Part shown: one piece after another, positions 49,418 to 58,834 of the stretch
Position numbering within the stretch: the first letter of the stretch is position 1
Layout: each line of letters starts with the position of its first letter
Origin: Opitutaceae bacterium EW11
Lineage (GTDB): Bacteria; Verrucomicrobiota; Verrucomicrobiia; Opitutales; Opitutaceae
NCBI GenBank assembly: GCA_003054665.1
Contig: QAYY01000002.1
Span: forward strand, 496,001 to 560,000
Direction of reading: 5' to 3'
DNA length: 64,000 nt
Position numbers and translations under genes: made by a program
Notes under the pieces: generated by a model
The model's database searches: none
What the model saw: only the letters and a program-made list of their open reading frames with translations
Told to the model about the DNA's origin: nothing

Positions 49418-52400
49418 CCGCGGGTGTTTCGCGGCTGGGATCCCGACCCGTGAGCGTCGGAGTCGCAGCTGAAGCACTTTCAGGTGCGCGACAGGCACGA
49501 GAAACAGGGTCAAGAAGAGCGAGCTGCTGAGCCCGCCGACCAGCGTCCAGGCGAGGGCCGATTTCCATTCCGACCCTGCGCCGCCGGCCAACGCAATCGG
49601 AAGCATTCCGATCACCATGGCGAGCGACGTCATGAGGATCGGCCGCAGCCTGGACCGTCCCGCATCGATCACGGCAGAGACGGGATCGAGTTCTCCTTCT
49701 GCGAGCCGCTGTTTGGCGCGGTCGACAAGCAGTATTCCGTTTTTTGCTACAAGTCCCATCATCATGATCATGCCCAGAAGCGAAAAGATGCTGAGGGAGC
49801 TGTGGGTGAGCGCCAAGGCGCCAAGCGCCCCCACGATCGCGACGGGAATCGTGAATAGCACGATCAGCGGATCGACATACGAATCGTACAAGGCGACCAT
49901 GATCAGGTAGACAAAAACGAGAGCGCCCACAAACGCAGCCCCCAGGCTGGAAAAACTCTCCTGCATGTATTTCTCGTCGCCCAGATAAACGATTTCGACG
50001 CCCGACGGCAGCGCGGTTTTCCCCATCTCCTTGCGGAACTCTTCGACAACGCTACCCACGGGCCTGCCGTTTGCCTGAGCCATCAGCGTGACCGCCGGGA
50101 TGCGGTTTTCACGCTCCAATCGGGATGGTCCGGTTGCCCTCTTCAGCTGAACGAATCGGCGAAGCGGCACCAGCGTCCCCGATTTGTTGGTCAGAAAGAG
50201 GGTTTCGATCGTGGAGGGTTGCGCTCGATCCTCGGACCTGAACATCACGGTGATTGGATACTCCTTACCTTTTTCGCGGAAGGTGTTCGTGTCGTCGCCG
50301 CCGAAAGCCACTCGCAGGACGTCGCTCACCGCCCCGACGGTCAGCCCGATCCGGGCCAGGCGCTCCCGATCGAGTTCGATCGCGAGTTCCGGCTTTCCGA
50401 TGCGTGTCGACAGTCTGACGTCGGTTGCTCCCGGTATGCGGCGCATGGTTTCTGCGGCGCGTGCCGCAACACGCTCCACGACTTCACGGTCGGTCCCGGA
50501 GATCGCGATTTGGATGGGGGTCGCATCGGCGATGCCGAAGATGGTTACCGGATTCACATAGGCACGCACCCCCGGTATCCGGCCGATGAATCGCTTGATG
50601 TCGGCTATCACGGCGTTGGTGGTTCGCGTTCGGGCCTGAAGAGGAACGAGTGCGACGGAAAGTTCGGACGAGTTTTTCGACATTTGTCCGAGGAACCCCT
50701 CTTGAGCCGTGCCGACGCTTGCGAATACGGATGCGACTTCAGGTACTTTGAACAGGAAGTCTTCGATGTCTCGGGTTACGCGGTCGGTCTCCTCGATAGC
50801 CGCGCTGGTGGGGAGCTCGATGGTCACGACAAATTCACCGCGATCGGCCTGCGCGATGAACTCGCTCCCGATGAAGCCGAGCGGCAACAGCGACACTGCT
50901 AGAAGGAAGAGCACAAACGAACAGCCGACCACCGCGTACGCATGCGAAAGCGCCCACCGTAAACAGCGCGTATAGCGGACGGAGAGTCCGCTCATCGCCG
51001 CGTCCAGGACTCTCATGATATAGGAAGCCGTCGCGGCGGATGGGTTCGTCCGGCTTGAGAACCGGGAAGCCAGCCAGGGCGTCAAGGTGAAGGAGACGAG
51101 GAGACTCATCGTGGTCGCGGCAACGACCACAACCGAGAATTCCCGGACCATGTTTCCAATGATTCCCGGGATGACAGCCAGCGGGATGAACACAGCGACG
51201 TCGACGAGGGTGATGGCAAGCGCGGCAAATCCGATTTCGTGCCGTCCCGCTATGGCCGCCCTCCGCGCTTCTTCGCCCTGCTCAAGATGACGGTGGATGT
51301 TCTCGAGCACCACGATCGAGTCATCCACCAGGATCCCTATGACAAGAGACAGCGCCAAGAGCGTCATCAGGTTCAGCGAGTACCCGAACATCCACATCAC
51401 CAGGAACGTGAATACCAGCGACACGGGAATCGCGACCATGACGATCAACGAACTCCTCCAGCTGTGCAGGAAGAGCAGCATGACCGCTCCCACCAGCAAT
51501 ATGGCCAGCCCCAGGTCGTGTTTGACTGCCGTGGCTGCCGCTTCCGTGAATACCGCACTGTCCTGCGCGATGGAGAACCGAAGAGCGATTTGGGAGTTCT
51601 CCCCCGCAAGGCGGGCCAGTTCCGTTCGGACGACGTGAGAGACTTCGATCGTGTTCGCGTCGGCCTGCTTTTGTACCAGCAGACCGATCGCGCCGGCCTT
51701 GTTGATTCTGCTGATGGTTTTGCGTTCTTGCACCTCGTCCGCCACCAGCGCGACGTCCTGGAGCCGTACGATGCCGCCGCCTTCAGACAGCCGAAGGGCC
51801 AAGGACTTCAGGTCGTTCACTCCCGACAGTTTTCCATCCAGACGCACGCCTTCGTCGCGATGGGTGTCGGACAGACTCCCCGTGGGCAGAGAGAGGTTCG
51901 CGGCGCGGATGGTCTCCACGACGTCCGCGGGCGAAAGCCTGAAGGACTGAAGACGCGCCTTGTCGAGATGGACCCGGATGGCGCGCTGGTCGCCTCCGAC
52001 GAGGGTTACGCGACCGACCCCCGGCAGACGCGAGAGTCGTGGTTGGACGTGGTCTTCGAGGAACTCCCGAAGATCTCGGGACGGAAGGTTGGCGGTGGCG
52101 CCAAGACGCAGGACGGGCAACTCGTCCAGTGCCAGTTTGGAGATCTCCGGCGGTTCAACATCGTCGGGGAGCTCGGGCAAGACTTGGTTGATCCTGCGAG
52201 ACGATTCCTGCAGCGCCACGTCGAGATCCGTGCGTTGGGCGAACTCGATCGTGACCAACGAGAGGCCCTCGTGGCTGGCCGAGTGGACTGCCGTCACGTT
52301 CTCGATTCCACTGACGGCATCTTCGATCTTTCTCGTTACCGTGGTCTCGACTTCGGACGGAGAAGCGGCCGGATACGCAACCGACACCGTGACGGTCGGC

Positions 52401-52525
52401 GGGCTGATCTTGGGCATCAGTTCATATTTCAGCCATGAATAGCCGTACAGCCCGAGTAGAGACAGGGCCGTGAAGAGGACGATGACCAACGAAGGTCGGT
52501 GTACTGCGAGTTCGGTAGGGCTCAT
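49385..52525 (-). CDS. RND multidrug efflux transporter (HAE1 family)
   Basis: At 1046 residues this has the RND inner-membrane pump layout: TM1 (LVIVLFTALSLLGLYGYSWL), a periplasmic porter domain, the TM4 proton-relay Asp pair in LVIGILVDDSIVVLENIHRH, a second porter domain and TM8-12 (LGMIMMMGLVAKNGILLVDR). It exports drugs or other hydrophobic compounds with an adaptor and an outer-membrane channel. The adaptor gene precedes it by 48 bases; no outer-membrane factor gene is nearby, so one must be supplied from elsewhere. Confidence 0.95.
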   Translation of the reverse strand: MSPTELAVHRPSLVIVLFTALSLLGLYGYSWLKYELMPKISPPTVTVSVAYPAASPSEVETTVTRKIEDAVSGIENVTAVHSASHEGLSLVTIEFAQRTDLDVALQESSRRINQVLPELPDDVEPPEISKLALDELPVLRLGATANLPSRDLREFLEDHVQPRLSRLPGVGRVTLVGGDQRAIRVHLDKARLQSFRLSPADVVETIRAANLSLPTGSLSDTHRDEGVRLDGKLSGVNDLKSLALRLSEGGGIVRLQDVALVADEVQERKTISRINKAGAIGLLVQKQADANTIEVSHVVRTELARLAGENSQIALRFSIAQDSAVFTEAAATAVKHDLGLAILLVGAVMLLFLHSWRSSLIVMVAIPVSLVFTFLVMWMFGYSLNLMTLLALSLVIGILVDDSIVVLENIHRHLEQGEEARRAAIAGRHEIGFAALAITLVDVAVFIPLAVIPGIIGNMVREFSVVVVAATTMSLLVSFTLTPWLASRFSSRTNPSAATASYIMRVLDAAMSGLSVRYTRCLRWALSHAYAVVGCSFVLFLLAVSLLPLGFIGSEFIAQADRGEFVVTIELPTSAAIEETDRVTRDIEDFLFKVPEVASVFASVGTAQEGFLGQMSKNSSELSVALVPLQARTRTTNAVIADIKRFIGRIPGVRAYVNPVTIFGIADATPIQIAISGTDREVVERVAARAAETMRRIPGATDVRLSTRIGKPELAIELDRERLARIGLTVGAVSDVLRVAFGGDDTNTFREKGKEYPITVMFRSEDRAQPSTIETLFLTNKSGTLVPLRRFVQLKRATGPSRLERENRIPAVTLMAQANGRPVGSVVEEFRKEMGKTALPSGVEIVYLGDEKYMQESFSSLGAAFVGALVFVYLIMVALYDSYVDPLIVLFTIPVAIVGALGALALTHSSLSIFSLLGMIMMMGLVAKNGILLVDRAKQRLAEGELDPVSAVIDAGRSRLRPILMTSLAMVIGMLPIALAGGAGSEWKSALAWTLVGGLSSSLFLTLFLVPVAHLKVLQLRLRRSRVGIPAAKHPRSLPEPLEQSL

Positions 52526-52573
52526 GGCACGCCGTGGATCGGCTGAATCGTGCGACGAAGAAGTTGCTCGAAA

Positions 52574-53662
52574 CTATTGCCTCCGCGGAGAGGGCAGGGG
52601 TTCGACGAAAGCACCGGCCTGGAGATCGTCCGGACCGTCTAGGATGACCAAGGTCCCTTCAGGGACGTTTTCGACGGGAATATAGGGCGCCGTCGCTTCC
52701 GAAAGCGGCGGAAGGTCCACGATTCGCACGTGATTGTCCTGGACCGTCCATAGTTGCGGGGTGGCCGCCGCGCCGCGTACCGCGCTCCGTGGCACCGACA
52801 AGGGTGCGGACGTGGTGCTGATGCGCAGATGAATCTGCGCGGACAATCCGGCTTTGAGCGCAGGCTCCGACGTGTTGGGAACGTCGACCTCGATGCGATA
52901 GCAGTGCGCGTCGTCCGCCATGGCGGCTATGCCGGACACTTTCCCCATTTTTTGGATACTGGGAGGAAACCCGAAGGAGACTTCCAGCGGCTGGCCGAGG
53001 GAGAAGAGCCGGATGTCCGATTCCGGCACGGCTGCGACCACCTTGATGACCTGCAGATCGACCATATGCGCGACGCCGGAGCCGGGTTGTAACATTCCCC
53101 CGAGTTCCGCGATGCGTGCATCTACAACACCGTCAAAGGGCGCGCGGATGGTTGCATATTCCAGCTGTTGCTGAGTGATCGCCAGATCGGCCACGGCCCG
53201 TCTGTATGCGAAGTCCGCGCTCTCAATTGCCTCCCGGCTCAGATTCCCGGCATCAAACAGTGTCCTGGTTCGCTCCAGGTCGGATTTCGCCTGCGCTTCG
53301 GCTACAACGGCCTTTTCGAGGTTCGCGCGCAGGACCGTGTCATCGAGCTTTGCGAGAACCTGCCCGCGTTGAAGAGATTGCCCGGGCGTGAGGTCGATGG
53401 AGACAACCTTCCCCTGAGTTTCCGCGGCGGCGACCACCTCTCTGAGCGGCGCGGTCGTGGCGACGTAGGACCGGACAGTTTCCGAACGGACGCGAGTTAC
53501 CTCGATCACGTTGACCGCGACCCGGGACGCACGCGGCTCCGAGGCCACGACCGGCCGCCGACCGAGCCACCACCAGGCAGCGAGGGCAGAGCAGAGGAGA
53601 GACACCCCTGCAAGGGCAGGGCCGCGCCACTTGCGTCTCTTGGATTTGTGGTTGAAAGACAT
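52574..53662 (-). CDS. RND efflux periplasmic adaptor (membrane fusion protein)
   Basis: The 362-residue protein has an N-terminal anchor (GPALAGVSLLCSALAAWWWL), a biotinyl-lipoyl-like hairpin (GKVVSIDLTPGQSLQRGQVL), a coiled coil (about 105-160) and beta-barrel domains (VAAVPESDIRLFSLGQPLEV). It bridges the pump and an outer-membrane channel. The ATG at 53662 is preferred for the anchor; the frame is open to 53827. No Shine-Dalgarno sequence is seen, and the TetR-type palindrome begins 5 bases before the ATG, so the transcript may be nearly leaderless. Confidence 0.92.
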   Translation of the reverse strand: MSFNHKSKRRKWRGPALAGVSLLCSALAAWWWLGRRPVVASEPRASRVAVNVIEVTRVRSETVRSYVATTAPLREVVAAAETQGKVVSIDLTPGQSLQRGQVLAKLDDTVLRANLEKAVVAEAQAKSDLERTRTLFDAGNLSREAIESADFAYRRAVADLAITQQQLEYATIRAPFDGVVDARIAELGGMLQPGSGVAHMVDLQVIKVVAAVPESDIRLFSLGQPLEVSFGFPPSIQKMGKVSGIAAMADDAHCYRIEVDVPNTSEPALKAGLSAQIHLRISTTSAPLSVPRSAVRGAAATPQLWTVQDNHVRIVDLPPLSEATAPYIPVENVPEGTLVILDGPDDLQAGAFVEPLPSPRRQ

Positions 53663-53666
53663 GACT

Positions 53667-53683
53667 GACTGACGATCAGTCGG
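53667..53683. promoter_or_regulatory. TetR operator before the RND adaptor gene
   Basis: GACTGACGATCAGTCGG contains the perfect palindrome GACTGA-CGA-TCAGTC (53667-53681). It matches the site at 48758-48774 at 13 of 17 bases. It lies 5-21 bases before the adaptor ATG, so binding would block initiation of the efflux operon. Confidence 0.7.
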
Positions 53684-53848
53684 AAAACGAAAATGGCAAC
53701 CAGAATGCGGACGGAGCCTCGTTTCCAGCTTACCTAGAGGAGTGTTGGTCGCCTGGCCCTTCTCCGGCACGGAGAGAAGTCCGACAGAATCGGAATCCGG
53801 GATGCCCCCTGAGATTCTCGCGGGCACGGAGGCTTGGCTGAGTTCGCT

Positions 53849-55816
53849 CTAGGCGGGGTCGTTCCAGGCGAGCAATCGGAGGGCGTTCAGCGCAACGGCG
53901 ACGGTGCTCCCTTCGTGGAAGACGACCGCGACGCTGAGTGGAATCGCGCATGCGAAAGCCGCCAGAATCAGGAGGCCGATGACGCCGAGCGCGATGGCGA
54001 GGTTCTGTTTGATGATCCGCTGACTGGCGCGGCTGAGCCCGACGGCAAACGGGAGTTTCGTCAGGTCGTCGCCCATGAGCGCGACGTCTGCCGTTTCCAA
54101 CGCGACTGCCGTGCCCGCTCCGCCCATCGCGATCCCGACCGTGGCGGCCGCCAGCGCCGGCGCGTCGTTCACGCCATCGCCCACCATGGCGATCGGACCG
54201 TGCTGGGCCTGCAAATCGCGGATCACCGTCAGCTTCTTTTCGGGCAGAAGCTCGGCGCGGAATTCGTCGATCCCGACTCTGCTCGCCACGGCGCGCGCCA
54301 CCGAGGTGTTGTCGCCCGTCAGCATGATCCGCCGGGCGATCCCCTGATCGTGCAATCGCGCCAGGACGCGTTCCGTGTGCTCGCGCGGTTGGTCGGCGAG
54401 TCCGATCAGACCGGCGAATTTCTCAGCCCTCTGGACAACCACGACCGTCTGACCGGCTTCCTCGAGCTGACGGACCTGCCCCCGGACCGGAATTCCGTTC
54501 GCCCCTTCCTCGAAGGCGCGCCAGGCACCGATCACCACAGGCGCCTCCTCCACGCGGGCACGCATGCCTTTCCCCGGCAGGTTTTCGACTGCGGATGCCC
54601 GAGGGAATCGCACGCCACGGTGGTGCGCGGCTTCGACAATCGCGGCGGCCAACGGATGATTTGACTGCTCTTCCACCGCGGCGGCTGTTCGCAAAACGTC
54701 CGTTTCCGTCATTCCGTCCAGCGAGACAATGTGCGTCACGGCGAACTTCCCGGTCGTGAGGGTGCCCGTCTTGTCGAAGGCGATCGTCCGCAGCCTGCCC
54801 AGGTTCTCCAGGTGCACGCCGCCTTTCACCAGGACGCCGTGCCTTGCGGCTTGCGCAATGCCGGCCAGCACGGCGGCCGGCGTTCCGATCGCCAGAGCGC
54901 AGGGGGACGCCGCGACGAGCAGCAGCATGCCGCGGTAGAAACTGTCCGCCCAAGTCCAGTGCCGCAGCAGCGGCGGAACGACGATCACGAGCACGGTGGC
55001 GCCCAGTACTGCAGGCACAAAGCGGCGCGTGAACCTCTCCGCGAAGCGCTGAGTTGGGCTCTGCTGTTCTTGGGCTTCGGCGACGAGCCGCATCACTCGG
55101 GCCAGCGTATTGTCCCGGGCCAGACGCGTCACTTTCACGTCGAGCGCGTTCTCCTTGTTGATGGTGCCCGCAAACACGTCGTCGCCGGGCTTGCGGCTCA
55201 CCGGCACGCTTTCTCCGGTGATGGCGCTCTGATCGAGGCTGCTCTCACCTGCGGCGATGGTGCCGTCGGACGGGACGCGATCGCCCGGACGCACGACGAC
55301 GACATCGCCCACGGCGAGTTGCTCGACGGGCACTTCCTCAATCCGCTCGCCGCGTTTCAGCCGCGCCGTGCGTGGCATGAGTTCTCCAAGCGCACCGATG
55401 GCGTTGCGAGCGCGGCCGAGCGCGTAGTGTTCGCCGGCATGGCCGAGCGAGAAAAGGAAAAGCAGGAAGGCGCCTTCCGGCCATTTGCCGAGAGCTGCGG
55501 CGCCGGCCGCGGCGGCAAGCATCAGGAGGTCGGTATCGAACTTGCCCCGGAAAACGGCGGGCAGGGCTTCCCGCGCCACATCGAAGCCGCCGCACACGTA
55601 TGCCGCCACATAACACACGAGCGCAACCGAGGGTGGGAGCCCAAACAGTCGTTCTCCGATGAATCCGATCGCGAGGAACAGCCCTGCGCCGCCGACGGTG
55701 ATCACGGTCCACCGATGCTGCATCCAATGCGGCAGAAACGCCGGAGCTTCGGCGTGTTCATGCCCATGGTGGCTGCCGTGGCCGTGACGCTCGTGGGGAT
55801 GGTCGTGATCGCTCAT
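53849..55816 (-). CDS. P1B-4-type heavy-metal ATPase (Co/Zn/Ni export)
   Basis: The 655-residue P-type ATPase has a His-rich N-terminus (HDHPHERHGHGSHHGHEH) and no HMA domain. Motifs are TGES (200-203), SPC in TM (304-306, VAASPCALAIGTP), DKTGT with Asp348, the HP motif (SNHPLAAA), GDGVND, and FHEGST in the last membrane pair. SPC plus HEGST marks the P1B-4 group (CoaT/CtpD-like), which exports Co, Zn, Ni or Fe. It is 81 bases downstream of the RcnR/CsoR-type sensor gene, so it is its likely output. Confidence 0.93.
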   Translation of the reverse strand: MSDHDHPHERHGHGSHHGHEHAEAPAFLPHWMQHRWTVITVGGAGLFLAIGFIGERLFGLPPSVALVCYVAAYVCGGFDVAREALPAVFRGKFDTDLLMLAAAAGAAALGKWPEGAFLLFLFSLGHAGEHYALGRARNAIGALGELMPRTARLKRGERIEEVPVEQLAVGDVVVVRPGDRVPSDGTIAAGESSLDQSAITGESVPVSRKPGDDVFAGTINKENALDVKVTRLARDNTLARVMRLVAEAQEQQSPTQRFAERFTRRFVPAVLGATVLVIVVPPLLRHWTWADSFYRGMLLLVAASPCALAIGTPAAVLAGIAQAARHGVLVKGGVHLENLGRLRTIAFDKTGTLTTGKFAVTHIVSLDGMTETDVLRTAAAVEEQSNHPLAAAIVEAAHHRGVRFPRASAVENLPGKGMRARVEEAPVVIGAWRAFEEGANGIPVRGQVRQLEEAGQTVVVVQRAEKFAGLIGLADQPREHTERVLARLHDQGIARRIMLTGDNTSVARAVASRVGIDEFRAELLPEKKLTVIRDLQAQHGPIAMVGDGVNDAPALAAATVGIAMGGAGTAVALETADVALMGDDLTKLPFAVGLSRASQRIIKQNLAIALGVIGLLILAAFACAIPLSVAVVFHEGSTVAVALNALRLLAWNDPA

Positions 55817-55897
55817 TGGTAATCGGAGTTCACCGCGAGCGGACGACGCTCGGGCAGATTTCGGGCGGGAAGCAGGGTTCGGTGGACAGGTCCGGAG

Positions 55898-56176
55898 CTA
55901 CTTCAGGTACGCCCGGACTACTTCGATCAAATCGTCCGCCGCCTGCTTCTGCTTCGGCGACGGCTTTCCCTCGGGATTCAACACGTGAAACCGAACGTGC
56001 CCTTCGAGCACTTCGGACATGAGCGAGTTGATCGCCCCGCGTGCGGCGGCGAGCGTCATCAGGACCGTCGAGCAGTCCTTCTCGTCTATCAGCGCCTGCT
56101 CGACCGCGTTGACTTGACCGCGGATGCGCCGGATGCGCTGCAGGAGTTTGTCTTTGTCGTGAACGGTATGGGCCAT
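55898..56176 (-). CDS. RcnR/CsoR-family metal-sensing repressor
   Basis: The 92-residue all-helical protein (DUF156) keeps the four RcnR ligands: His3 (MAHTVHDKDK), Cys35 (DEKDCSTVL), His60 and His64 (EGHVRFHV). This His-Cys-His-His set is that of Ni/Co sensors rather than the Cys-His-Cys set of Cu(I) sensors. The DNA-contact block RIRRIRGQVNAVEQ is typical. The operator lies in its own promoter (56185-56206), and the P1B-4 ATPase gene follows. Metal binding should release DNA and induce export. Confidence 0.93.
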   Translation of the reverse strand: MAHTVHDKDKLLQRIRRIRGQVNAVEQALIDEKDCSTVLMTLAAARGAINSLMSEVLEGHVRFHVLNPEGKPSPKQKQAADDLIEVVRAYLK

Positions 56177-56184
56177 GGCGTCGA

Positions 56185-56216
56185 ATACCGTAGGGGGGTA
56201 TGGTATACTGCGTCAA
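56185..56216 (-). promoter_or_regulatory. RcnR/CsoR promoter with G-tract operator
   Basis: The arms ATACCGTA (56185-56192) and TATGGTAT (56199-56206) form an inverted repeat with one mismatch around six G bases, the known operator type of this family. On the minus strand a -35 TTGACG (56211-56216) and a -10 TACGGT (56187-56192) are 18 bases apart with the C-tract in the spacer. The start codon is only about 11 bases from the -10, so the mRNA may be leaderless. Confidence 0.75.
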
Positions 56217-56414
56217 GCGGCCGAAGTGGAATGGGCGGCGCTGCGCGTCTCTGCGGAGACGCTCGAAACCTGCGGCCGGAAGTGCTGCGAGAGCACCCTC
56301 CGGGACGTCAGACACGGCAGTCTCGGAAGGAGGCGGTCGATCGATCGCGTCGCGAGGGACGCCGCGGGGAACGCGGCGCCGGCCGCGATCAGGATTCCTC
56401 GCAGAAGCCGTAGC

Positions 56415-58739
56415 TCAGCGGGAGGCGGAGGCGGGGACGCCTAACGACGGATTCAGTTCGCGGGTTTCGATCCGACCCGGCCAGCGAAGTTGCGCGGGGC
56501 GGACTGTGCCTGCGCGAGCGGGTGCGGCGTCGACGACGAAGCCCGCCGAATGAGCAGGCACGCGCACGACGACCGACGCGATACCCGCTTCGGCTGCGAC
56601 CGTGGCCGGACCGACGATCTCAGCGGCGCCCGTGAGTGAGAACACGACAGGCGCTGTGTCGAAGACGCAGAGACTGCCGCGTTCGTCGTGCCAGGCCGCG
56701 TGAACAAAAAGCACGTCCGACTCGCCTGCGGCGGGGAGCACGCCGAGATCGTCGACGGTGAGCTCCAGGGCGCTGGAGGCGAGCGGGGTGGCCACGGCGT
56801 GGGATACGTACGGGCGGCCGTCGAGATAACCGACCGCCTCGAGCACGCCGGACGCGAACTGAGGCAGGTCGAAAAAGATGGGCGGGTGCGCGAGGTGCTG
56901 AGTGATCGCCATCTGTGCGGGGCGACTGCGACCGACGGCGGCGCCGTTCAGGCGGAGTTCCACCTCCTCGCAATTGCTGAACACGAGAATGCGAAGGTTG
57001 GAAAGAGGCGTCCAATGCGAGGCGATGAACACGACAGGCCCGCCTTCCCAACCGGTGCCGTGTTCGCCCGGGTCGCGCTGACTGCGATAGAAATGATACG
57101 AGAATTTCGGCAGCCGGAAAATGTCCATGACACCGGCGGCGGCGCGTACCGCATCGTAGCCGCGCGCGTAGTCGAACATCGCCCACTGCCCGTCGAGCAC
57201 GGCCGGCGAGGCGAGGGTGTCGCTGAGCGCGACCATGTGGTTGAAGGCCTGCTGGCGCAGTCCGCGCTCGCCGTCGCTGCGAAACTGGCGGGCGGTGCTC
57301 CAGCGGTCGAAAAGCCCGGCACCCGACTTCTGGTCGAAGCCTTCGTTGCGCGCGAAAAACTCCCAATCGCCGTATTCGGCGATGACGAGGGCCTTGTCGC
57401 CATTGCGCCAGCGATGGATTTCGCCGTGTTGGCGCGAATGGGTGAAGACATCGTAGCGGTCGATCCAGCCGCAGGTGTACATCTGATCGCCCGGATATTC
57501 CTCGTGGCCGATGGCGTGGAGCTGGGCCATGAAGGCGTCGTCCATGGGGGTTTCGTTGAGCGAAAGCTCCCAGAGGACGATGCTCGGATGATTCCGATCG
57601 CGGCGGATCATCTGGCGCGCGGTCTCGAAGCACGCGGAACGGAATTGTTCGCCGCCGAGGAATTGCCAGCCCGGAAGGCACGTCATCACGACGAGGCCGA
57701 GCTCGTCGCAGGCGTCGAGGAAGTCCGGCGACTGCGGGTAGTGCGAGAGGCGCACGTAGTCGAAACCGGCTTCCTTGATGCGCCGGGCGTCGCGATACTG
57801 CGCGGCGCGCGGAGCGGCGTATCCGACGCGCGGGTACTCCTGATGGCGATTCGTGCCGCGAAGGCGCAAGCGCCGGCCGTTGACGACGAAACCGCCGGAG
57901 CGGGAAAACGCGATGCGACGGATTCCAAAGCGCTCTCGGACGGAATCGAGGGGCGTCTCCGCGAGATCGACGAGCGTCACGATCGCGTCGTGCAGTTCCG
58001 GCGCATCGTGATTCCAGAGGTGGGGGCAATCCAGCGTGAGCGACTGCGCGACGTGCTGCGACGCGCCGGCGGAGAGGCGAATCGGATCGGAGGTCGCGAG
58101 GGCGACCTCGTGGGCGCCATGGCGGAGGGATACGCGGACGCGAATCGCCTGAGCGACGGCCGATTGATTGCGCACGTGGGTGCGGACGGAAACGACGGCA
58201 TGCACCGGCGAAGCTTCCAGTGTGCGGACGAATACTCCGCCGCCGGCCGCTTCGTTTGCCCCGAGCGGGTCCGTGATGTGGACCGCGGGTTTGATGCGCA
58301 ATTCGGCTCCGCGATAGAGCCCCCCGTACCAGCAAAAATCGAGTTGGTCGTAGGCCTTTCCGGGCGGAATCTCGGGGTTGTGGCGATTGTCGAGGCGCAG
58401 GACGAGTTCGACCGCAGGGGCGCGGCGCAGCGCGTCGGTGAGATCGACCTCAAACGGCAGATACCCGCCGGCATGGGTGGCGATGAGCTGGCCGTCGACG
58501 AAGACTTCCGCTTGTTGCATCGCGGCGCCGATCCAAAGAAAGCATCGCTCGTCGGGGCGGAGCGAAGGCGTCTCGAGAGGGCGGCGGTACTCGCAGCGCC
58601 CGAACCAGTGCTCGCGTCCGTCGAGATCGGCGACGAACGGCGAGTGGGGCAGATCGACCACGACGGCCGGGCCGTCGACGAGCGCTTCATCCAAGCGAAG
58701 AAACTGCCAGCCACAGTTGAGTTCGATGCGCCGGTTCAT
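56415..58739 (-). CDS. Glycoside hydrolase family 2 (beta-galactosidase/glucuronidase type)
   Basis: The 774-residue protein has the GH2 order: sugar-binding jelly roll (MNRRIELNCGWQFLRLDEAL), an immunoglobulin-like domain, and a TIM barrel with acid/base Glu396 (LWELSLNETPM) and nucleophile Glu455 (VIAEYGDWEF), then a C-terminal beta domain. The barrel entry motif RLRGTNRHQEYPRVGY is classical. It has no signal peptide, so it is cytoplasmic. The exact sugar (galactose, glucuronate or mannose) is not decided by these motifs. The start at 58739 is set by homology-like sequence; the frame is open to 58802. It follows LacI and the GPH symporter on the same strand. Confidence 0.93.
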   Translation of the reverse strand: MNRRIELNCGWQFLRLDEALVDGPAVVVDLPHSPFVADLDGREHWFGRCEYRRPLETPSLRPDERCFLWIGAAMQQAEVFVDGQLIATHAGGYLPFEVDLTDALRRAPAVELVLRLDNRHNPEIPPGKAYDQLDFCWYGGLYRGAELRIKPAVHITDPLGANEAAGGGVFVRTLEASPVHAVVSVRTHVRNQSAVAQAIRVRVSLRHGAHEVALATSDPIRLSAGASQHVAQSLTLDCPHLWNHDAPELHDAIVTLVDLAETPLDSVRERFGIRRIAFSRSGGFVVNGRRLRLRGTNRHQEYPRVGYAAPRAAQYRDARRIKEAGFDYVRLSHYPQSPDFLDACDELGLVVMTCLPGWQFLGGEQFRSACFETARQMIRRDRNHPSIVLWELSLNETPMDDAFMAQLHAIGHEEYPGDQMYTCGWIDRYDVFTHSRQHGEIHRWRNGDKALVIAEYGDWEFFARNEGFDQKSGAGLFDRWSTARQFRSDGERGLRQQAFNHMVALSDTLASPAVLDGQWAMFDYARGYDAVRAAAGVMDIFRLPKFSYHFYRSQRDPGEHGTGWEGGPVVFIASHWTPLSNLRILVFSNCEEVELRLNGAAVGRSRPAQMAITQHLAHPPIFFDLPQFASGVLEAVGYLDGRPYVSHAVATPLASSALELTVDDLGVLPAAGESDVLFVHAAWHDERGSLCVFDTAPVVFSLTGAAEIVGPATVAAEAGIASVVVRVPAHSAGFVVDAAPARAGTVRPAQLRWPGRIETRELNPSLGVPASASR

Positions 58740-58781
58740 AAACAAGCGTTTCGACGAGGCGCGGAGTTCAGCAAAAAGTGG

Positions 58782-58793
58782 AAGACTTTTATC
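58782..58793 (-). promoter_or_regulatory. GATAAAAGTCTT motif before GH2
   Basis: This 12-base word, read on the minus strand, lies 43-54 bases before the GH2 start. It recurs exactly, in the coding-strand sense, upstream of the third TonB receptor gene (61591-61602). The core AAGTCTT is palindromic. A LacI operator or promoter part is possible. Confidence 0.4.
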
Positions 58794-58834
58794 ATCGGAC
58801 AAAGGGAACGGCGGCTAAGGCGGAAGAGGGGCGA

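Noticed and set aside
53758-53781. CTTCTCC/GGAGAGAAG inverted repeat downstream of the metal ATPase
   Set aside because: The stem is bulged and no T run follows on the relevant strand, so a terminator call is not supported.
56245-56262. Perfect 7-bp hairpin GCGTCTC-TGCG-GAGACGC between GH2 and the metal sensor
   Set aside because: No T run on either strand and no other copy; too weak to call a terminator.
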